Shown here: positions 11,260 to 15,938 of the stretch, piece by piece | Position numbering within the stretch: the stretch's first letter is position 1 | Layout of the letters: each line of letters starts with the position of its first letter | Assembly (NCBI GenBank): GCA_900618425.1 | Contig: UZAN01040666.1 | Span: 53,176-69,113, forward strand | DNA from: Echinostoma caproni | Taxonomy: Eukaryota > Platyhelminthes > Trematoda > Plagiorchiida > Echinostomatidae | DNA length: 15,938 bases | Direction of reading: 5' to 3' | The notes under the pieces: model-generated | Database searches by the model: none | What the model saw: the letters and a program-made list of their open reading frames with translations, nothing else | What the model was told of the DNA's origin: nothing | Made by a program: the position numbers and the translations under genes

Positions 11260-12090
11260 TCACTTTGTTTTGTGGATAAACGAGCAAGATACGGTGTGAG
11301 TGAATTGCGGTAATCGTTTATTTTGAGATGAAATTTGGTGGAATTGGGAGCGTGTGGAATGATGGAAATGACAATTTGTCAGTTTTACTTGCAATGGGTG
11401 GTCAGGATCTGTGAGAATCCACTCCGGAAATTTCACACAGGAAGGTCTGTGATACGCTGAAAACTTTACAGTTAACTCATTCACATTAATCGAAGAAACC
11501 GCGGCATAGGACTTTGAAATCCTGTTTAAGTAATCCAAGTAAAATGTTTGGGGAACAGTAAAGTAAGATGGTGAAAACACACTGATAAACAAAGGTAGAA
11601 AAATCTGACTGGGATGCTCGAAACTGCCTGAGCTTTCGAATTTGAAATGATGGACGCCACAGCTTACCAATGAAATTGTGGATGGGAGTTGAGCTATCTA
11701 TGGTTACACTAAGATATTTGACAGATTCCACGCTAGATAAACGGTTGTTACTCATCGCTGTGTAATCTGCCGGATATGGCGGGGAGCAAAACACTGAACT
11801 TATTTACTGGCGTTTAAGGTTAGCCCCGAAGAGGAAGGAGGAGAATGACTGAATTGGTTCAACATTATCGTTAAAGGAGCTTAAATCAGAGTAGGAAGAA
11901 ATGGATTGGCCCAGCACGACATCATCTGCATATTACAACACACGTGCAGGAGAAACACAAGGAATATCACAAATATCTCAAATGGTACAATACGGTAGTA
12001 AAGTGATTGACAGTTCCTTTTGCATACGCAGACCAGATTGCCCTTTTCTAATTACGTTCTATTCCGTGAAGCTGAGAAGCCAGAGACTAG
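11260..12090 (-). pseudogene. Non-LTR retrotransposon reverse transcriptase, C-terminal remnant
   Basis: The intact product would be the RT of a jockey/CR1-like element. On the minus strand the frame shows WLLSFTE near 12085, NVIRKGQSGL near 12050 (aligned to the usual VPQG region, whose key residues are lost), DIPCVSPARVL, then the catalytic box YADDVVLG (11932-11909). SVKYLSVTIDSS, a KLRQF block and VYQCVFTILLYCSP follow, the usual post-palm order. After LLKQDFKVL the frame shifts by one and continues in the next frame as VNELTVKFSAYH and ILTDPDHPLQVKLTNCHFHH, ending at 11260. Stops occur directly before YADD, upstream of DIP, and after NLKRQ. The N-terminal endonuclease is absent. Assignment to a non-LTR RT is secure. 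The clade is a guess. Confidence 0.8.
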
Positions 12091-12099
12091 CGCTAGTAA

Positions 12100-12659
12100 T
12101 ACATGACCCTAAATCGGTTTCTACTGTCCACAAAATGATTCGTCATCAACAGACATCGAGCGACTCACAAGATGGATTGTTTATCTTATTAGTTTTAAGG
12201 TAAAGATGGTGTAATGGTTCAATAAGGAGCAGTGCGTTTGAGCATTTTGAAGATGCATTTGTGTGCTTAGGGGCGAGGTTTGCGCGGACAACTTGGAGAG
12301 CGTTCTCGGATCACGCGATGCGTTCAGTCGATGTCTGGCCCAACCCACGCTGTTTTACATGGTTCGTTTATGCATTTGCCTCTCTCCCCTACCAATTTAA
12401 GATGCATGTCATCCATACTGTTTCAGTGATTAGAAGGTCATTTAATCTAATATCGCAGTTTTCACTAACATTCCACTAACCCATGTGCGTCTTTTTAAAA
12501 TTACCGTGGGATTGATTATGAAATTGATTCAACCATTTCTATCCCATCCTCCAAAGCCTCAGTACGGTAGAGAGTGGGTGTCTAAGGTTGTTACTGATCA
12601 CCCTTTCCTTACACCTCGCGAAATGCTCCGTTACAAACAAGCCTCTCGAATAGCCACTG
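12100..12659. other. No recognised gene between the RT fossil and the GC-rich block
   Basis: Two + strand frames lie here (12261-12479, and the first part of 12485-12940). Neither carries a motif I know. The patch 12240-12400 is less AT-rich than the surroundings. No splice or terminal-repeat signals were convincing. Confidence 0.4.
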
Positions 12660-12960
12660 TTGAGGAAGCCCTACTCACCGCCATCTCGTGGCGGAGGTAT
12701 TTTACCACCAAAGCGAGGGGACAAAAAGCTGAGATCCGGGGCCACAGCCAGGTTGGGGGACCACTGGCAGTTAGCCTGGGGGAGTTCGCAAACAACCCCG
12801 CTTTCAAACCAACCAAGACGAGGCGTACGAACCACACAAAACTTCCTGCTTGTGGCAGTGGTCACCGGCTCGATTGGGCATCGAGGTGCGTTGGGCAATT
12901 TGGATGTTTGACCCCGTCCAAAGGGCGTATGATCAGATGAACTGGACACCGGCCCCCAAT
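12660..12960. other. GC-rich block, probable dispersed repeat
   Basis: Hand counting gives 171 G or C in 12661-12960 (57%), well above the AT-rich DNA on both sides. Three or more frames on both strands are open through it at once (12485-12940 and 12660-12911 on +; 12671-12976 and 12631-12837 on -). That reflects few A/T-rich stop codons rather than real genes. No domain is recognised. The abrupt compositional change suggests an inserted repeat or a transferred segment, and an exon of a real gene is less likely. Confidence 0.4.
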
Positions 12961-13166
12961 GGAATGCGGGTTTCATACACCGCCCAGCTGTCTTGCGGGT
13001 CAGGCTTTGGCTACTGAAAGGCTCTGTTTGTGCATTCCCTAAATTGATTCACCAGTCTTGGTCCGGAAAACCTGTAAGAATTCCGCTTACATAGAAATCA
13101 CTTTTTTCGTTTGATAAGGATTATTTGACCGTGATTTGTTAGACACAGTCTGGATAACGGAGTGCG

Positions 13167-13230
13167 ATATACAGGTGTTGACCAAACTCGTGCAACATCA
13201 CCCTCATTTTGGAAATCTATTTCATCTTGC
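13167..13230 (+). repeat. Tc1/mariner-like terminal repeat, copy 1
   Basis: The sequence starts with atatacaggtgttgaccaaa, followed by ctcgtgcaacatca. It closely matches 15056-15120 in the same orientation: near-identity over the first 35 bases, then looser similarity to aatctattt and ttgc. TA directly before CAGG fits the TA target site of this superfamily. No transposase frame and no inverted partner terminus were seen to its right, so it marks a truncated copy or a non-autonomous relative. Confidence 0.5.
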
Positions 13231-13759
13231 AGTATCATAGTTATATGTAGATGACTATTAGAGGTGTATTTATTCCTGACTTTATCTCCAACACCTATGT
13301 TCTTAGTTGTCCTCTATCACCCTTTAAATTAGCGTGATCTTGAGTGTTGCGACAAATTTTTAGTAGTTCGAAAGTTACAGATCTGATCTGAAAATATTGC
13401 CATCAGTAATACCAGATTTTATTTTTCGTCAAAGGAAAGTAATAATCGTTTTGATTTTTGATCAAAGCTATGGCAACATGTGGATTGGCGTAGCAACACA
13501 CTAGACAAAACTATTTTGTTTCACATTCTGTTCTGCGAACAGTTGCATGGAGTGAACCTGGTTGCAAGAACATTACTGATATCTGAGGCGTTAATGGAAA
13601 TTACGCTGCTGGTTTCCTGTAGTGATGATGCGTGTTTGCACTAATAACTTTACCCACCTCGTGAGAATTCAATTCGTACGCTGTACTTTTTAGAGTGCTT
13701 CATCCCACACTGCATGGAATAAGAGATCCCGTAAAGGGTCATGACCGACATTCAACAAA

Positions 13760-13765
13760 CACGTG
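13760..13765. promoter_or_regulatory. E-box CACGTG upstream of a TATA box
   Basis: A single CACGTG hexamer lies about 100 bases upstream of the TATA-like element at 13868. CACGTG is a binding site for basic helix-loop-helix factors. A 6-base match is weak evidence on its own, and its position relative to the candidate promoter is the only reason to list it. Confidence 0.15.
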
Positions 13766-13867
13766 ACTACAGATAGGAGCACTTTTCTAGCTGTTTGAAA
13801 AAGATGAATTTATTTGTATGGTTCTGTTCTGAACCGATGACGCAATTACCGGATACTAGAAATGATC

Positions 13868-13875
13868 TATATAAG
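13868..13875 (+). promoter_or_regulatory. TATA box (TATATAAG) of a candidate small gene
   Basis: TATATAAG is a near-consensus TATA element. It would place transcription start near 13898-13905, giving a 5' leader of about 35-40 bases before the ATG at 13938. Other TATA-like strings in this AT-rich window are not followed by a short leader, an ATG and a splice pair. Confidence 0.3.
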
Positions 13876-13937
13876 AAAAGAATCGGACAACAGAGATAAA
13901 ACGTCTACATTCTGTCAGAGATTATCTAAGCTTGATC

Positions 13938-14118
13938 ATGTTTGCAAGCAACGTGTACCTACCAACGATTATTCTGGGAACCGTATTTCGTAAGTTTGAA
14001 CATCCGTCAGCCCTGTTTTGCAGTAAAGAAATGTGAAGACGGTCAAACGTGTTTTATGATATTAAATTGGCTAGTGAAAAAGTGTCCACATACCATACTC
14101 CAAAATGAACGCATTTAA
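13938..14118 (+). CDS. Candidate small spliced peptide gene with a hydrophobic leader
   Basis: Exon 1 (13938-13989) starts at an ATG with A at -3 and encodes MFASNVYLPTIILGTVF, a hydrophobic stretch like a signal peptide or membrane anchor but without an N-terminal positive charge. A GTAAGT donor begins at 13990. The putative 34-nt intron ends at 14023 with ctgttttgcag, a good polypyrimidine-AG acceptor. Joining in phase 1 gives exon 2 (14024-14118), which carries KKCEDGQTCF and KKCPH with three Cys and ends at TAA. The total is 48 residues. A TATA box lies 70 bases upstream and AATAAA about 260 bases downstream. Introns of this size are known in schistosomes. Against it: the unspliced frame also reads through the intron to a stop 31 codons on, the family is unknown, and such signals can arise by chance. 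A role as a secreted peptide is inference. Confidence 0.3.
13990..14023 (+). other. Candidate 34-nt intron
   Basis: It begins GTAAGT, matching the consensus donor, and ends in a T-rich tract plus GCAG. The small size fits the micro-introns known near the 5' ends of flatworm genes. It is phase 1 relative to the candidate reading frame. Confidence 0.3.
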
Positions 14119-14138
14119 CTACACGTGCACGTGTAGTT
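14117..14138. repeat. Perfect 22-bp palindrome containing two overlapping-family E-boxes
   Basis: The sequence aactacacgtg followed by its exact reverse complement gives 22 bases with no mismatch. The centre is CACGTGCACGTG, two CACGTG E-boxes side by side. It begins at the stop codon of the candidate small gene. It could be a site for dimeric or tetrameric bHLH factors, or could extrude as a short cruciform. Confidence 0.6.
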
Positions 14139-14378
14139 TCCTACGCACACGTTCAAAAGCTGTCTTACTACATTGATTGAATTCGAGGAGTCTTTTAGGT
14201 ATTTGAGAATTTAGCAATGCATCAGTCGTAGACTCTCGGACGCCAGCGCAATTCGTTCAATTGCGGTTTTTATTCCCTTTTGAAACTGATTGACATATAT
14301 TGTAGTTTACTGTTACACTGGTAATCTCCCACCCGGTAATCCGTATCCACAATCCTAAAACATGCCGGGTAGTAATGC

Positions 14379-14384
14379 GGAATA
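14379..14384 (+). terminator. Polyadenylation signal AATAAA for the candidate small gene
   Basis: AATAAA lies about 260 bases after the stop of the candidate small gene. The hexamer is common by chance in DNA of this composition, so it adds only slight support. Confidence 0.15.
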
Positions 14385-15055
14385 AATCACACATCAGAAA
14401 TGTACACATTTTACCTTGAACATTTTTCTGTCACTTATACAACCCGAAAAAAATAATATCTCTATTGATTTTCTCTGCATTGAAATGTTACGCAAATCGT
14501 TCCAGGGCATCAGTGATTTGATTCATTCCATCACTGTGCATTTGTGCATCATTTCTTCCTCTATTGCCGAAAAAGTGTTTTGAGTTAGACACTTTTGGTA
14601 TTTGAATTGTTCATAGATTTAAATTTTCAAATTCCAACCTACTCTCTTCATCTCATCTCAACCAAACTCTGTGCTGCTTTGAACAAATCCGAAACTCCGG
14701 ATCGTACAGTGAATTTGGACAGTGTTAACGCCGCGTGTATACACCCACCAAGCGATGCCATCACGTTACTTGGTCTATAGATAATGCCGTTCAAGTAGAG
14801 GCCGTTTTGAAAGAAAAAACGTTTGAACGTTTGCTTACTATAAAAATTCACGTTCAGTGTTGGTGACGATGGTCTTCTATTCTAACTTCTGAGATATAGG
14901 GCTTATTCTCTCAGTAAAAGTTTGACTTTGTCTGCCTCTTCTTTGTCAACTGAAGACCGTGAATTGTACTAGGCCTCTCGATTACTTCTCCGAGATAATT
15001 CAGGTTACGTCGGAGGAAGTCCAAATTATTGGCAACCAATTCAATGATATTATGC
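14385..15055. other. No supported gene
   Basis: Frames at 14595-14780 (+) and 14648-14851 (-) overlap on opposite strands and have no recognised domain. The patch 14640-14770 is more balanced in composition than its surroundings and could be part of an old repeat. Nothing else is visible. Confidence 0.4.
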
Positions 15056-15120
15056 ATATACAGGTATTAACCAAACTCGCGCAACATCATGACTTTTCCC
15101 AAATCTATTTATCTCATTGC
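15056..15120 (+). repeat. Tc1/mariner terminal repeat bounding the transposase remnant
   Basis: It starts atatacaggtattaaccaaa, with TA immediately before CAGG, and reads into the element from its left edge. It is a close relative of 13167-13230. It lies about 315 bases beyond the transposase stop codon on the minus strand, a plausible 3' untranslated distance. The opposite terminus would be beyond the window. Confidence 0.55.
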
Positions 15121-15374
15121 CAAACGTTTTGATTCTCATGCACGGGAATGTGCATGGTATTACCCTAGATCACTCGCAAAAGTTTTATAGTACTAATAAA
15201 TTATATGGTTGCTTCTTTTGGCCGAGCGCGTTAGAAAAGTACAATTTCTCCATTTCGACTATGGTTGCTGACGCATCGACTGTAAGATAACCGAACGTTT
15301 GTGGAGGGAGATGATAAAACTTTACTCGCGAAAAGAACTTATATCAATTACACAGATTGAGGAGTTTCATATTT

Positions 15375-15938
15375 TTAATAATCTATATGTCCTCCTCTAT
15401 TTTGGAGCACTTGAGTCAGTCTTTTTGGCATGGAGTCCACCAACTTGGAAATTAGATCACTTTTGTCAGTTTCCTCCAGTATATGCCGCACCCTAGCCTT
15501 CAACGACCACTCTCGAGGAAGGTGACTCACCTCTGTTTTCAACACAGAGAAAAAGTTTTCGATCACATTCAAATCCGGGCTGTTAGGTGGAAACTGAGTG
15601 AATTCGATTTTTTAGGTAGCCATTTCAGATCGTGTCTAAGCACGAAAAAACAATATATGCTTGAGTTTAAATGATTTTGTGACATACCTCACGTGAAACA
15701 TGATATGGTGCATTGTCCTGTAAGAGTGTGACTTTACCGAAGACATTCCGAGGGTGGTAGTCACCGAAAACGTCCTTGATCAGTGAGGCATATGTTGCAC
15801 TGTCCAGTGTACCATATACAGGAGCCCAACGACAAGATACTCCGTATTTAATCCCCACCCAGATCATTAGACGAGAAGGATATTTGCTTTTGGTAAGCGC
15901 AGGAATGGATTTCTTCGGAAAACTAGGTCCACAGATTA
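15375..15938 (-). pseudogene. Tc1/mariner DDE transposase, C-terminal part, one stop codon
   Basis: The protein would cut and join transposon ends at TA sites. The visible part begins about 25 residues before LMIWVGIKYGV, the Tc1-type strand before the second catalytic Asp. GTLDSATYASLI follows, then LLQDNAPYH, in which D is the second catalytic residue. A candidate intron (15687-15636) comes next. Beyond it are KIEFTQFPPNSPDLNVIENFF, shown here only as motif blocks (FPPNSPDLN and VIENF), with the third catalytic Glu in VIEN. The C-terminus ends GGHIDY at a TAA (15375). With the intron removed, 34 residues separate the Asp and Glu, as in Tc1 (DD34E). One in-frame TAA (15614-15612) remains, so this copy is probably inactive or recently dead. 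The DNA-binding domain and first Asp are outside the window. Confidence 0.85.
15636..15687 (-). other. Candidate 52-nt intron in the transposase
   Basis: On the minus strand it begins GTATGT directly after a Glu codon and ends with a T-rich tract plus CTTAG. It contains an in-frame stop and changes frame (52 is not a multiple of three). Removing it joins two otherwise unrelated frames in phase 0 and restores the Tc1 spacing between catalytic residues. Short introns are known in transposase genes of this superfamily, for example Tc1 and Tc3 of nematodes. Confidence 0.65.

Larger units (their letters stand above)
15061..15938 (-). mobile_element. Tc1/mariner transposon, right part off the window
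   Basis: The element is bounded on the left by a terminal repeat preceded by TA. It carries a minus-strand transposase that continues past the right edge. About 315 bases of noncoding DNA separate the transposase stop from the terminal repeat, with no further frame in it. Confidence 0.7.

Noticed and set aside
12485..12940. 151-codon + strand frame, with opposing minus-strand frames at 12671-12976 and 12631-12837
   Set aside because: All are open because the GC-rich block has few stop codons. No domain is visible on any strand, so none is called as a gene.
14247..14275. Hairpin (cgcaatt pairing with aattgcg, 5-base loop) followed by a T run
   Set aside because: It looks like a bacterial intrinsic terminator, but the window is clearly eukaryotic. 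A stem of this size is expected by chance.
1..15938. tRNA, rRNA, CRISPR arrays, operons or prokaryotic defence systems
   Set aside because: No cloverleaf with conserved internal promoter boxes, no regularly spaced repeats and no tightly packed frames were seen. The content is that of animal repeat-rich DNA.

Overview
The window looks like flatworm DNA, most likely trematode, from a gene-poor, AT-rich intergenic or intronic region. I infer this from three things: no bacterial gene organisation, decayed retroelement and transposon families typical of trematode genomes, and very short candidate introns (34 and 52 nt). No complete, confidently functional gene is visible. The organism assignment rests on style of sequence, not on a marker gene.

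Layout. Positions 1 to about 8780 are mostly featureless. The longest open frame in the window (163 codons, 5771-6262, +) lies here, followed by two shorter + strand frames, and none matches a family I know. From about 8870 to 10935 lies a minus-strand Penelope-like retroelement (PLE) remnant. It carries the palm part of the reverse transcriptase (RT), the characteristic linker, and a C-terminal GIY-YIG endonuclease. The frame is broken by stops and shifts, and the catalytic YVDD box now reads YVGN. Two similar ~85 bp blocks in the same orientation flank it. Each folds on the minus strand into a degraded hammerhead-ribozyme-like core, which fits the pseudo-LTRs of PLEs.

From 11260 to about 12090 is a minus-strand remnant of a jockey/CR1-like non-LTR retrotransposon RT with an intact YADD box but several stops. 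At 12660-12960 is a GC-rich block (about 57% by hand count). At 13167 and 15056 are two direct copies of a ~65 bp sequence that looks like a Tc1/mariner terminal repeat. The second copy bounds a minus-strand Tc1/mariner transposase that runs off the right edge. Its apparent frame break disappears if a 52-nt GT-AG intron is removed, and the removal also gives exact DD34E spacing.

Between the two terminal-repeat copies (about 13760-14385) is a possible small spliced gene. It has a TATA box, a start codon in good context, a hydrophobic leader exon, a 34-nt GT-AG intron, a short Cys-containing second exon, and a downstream AATAAA. This and the hammerhead pair are the most interesting signals. The mobile elements are independent insertions, and no pathway links them.
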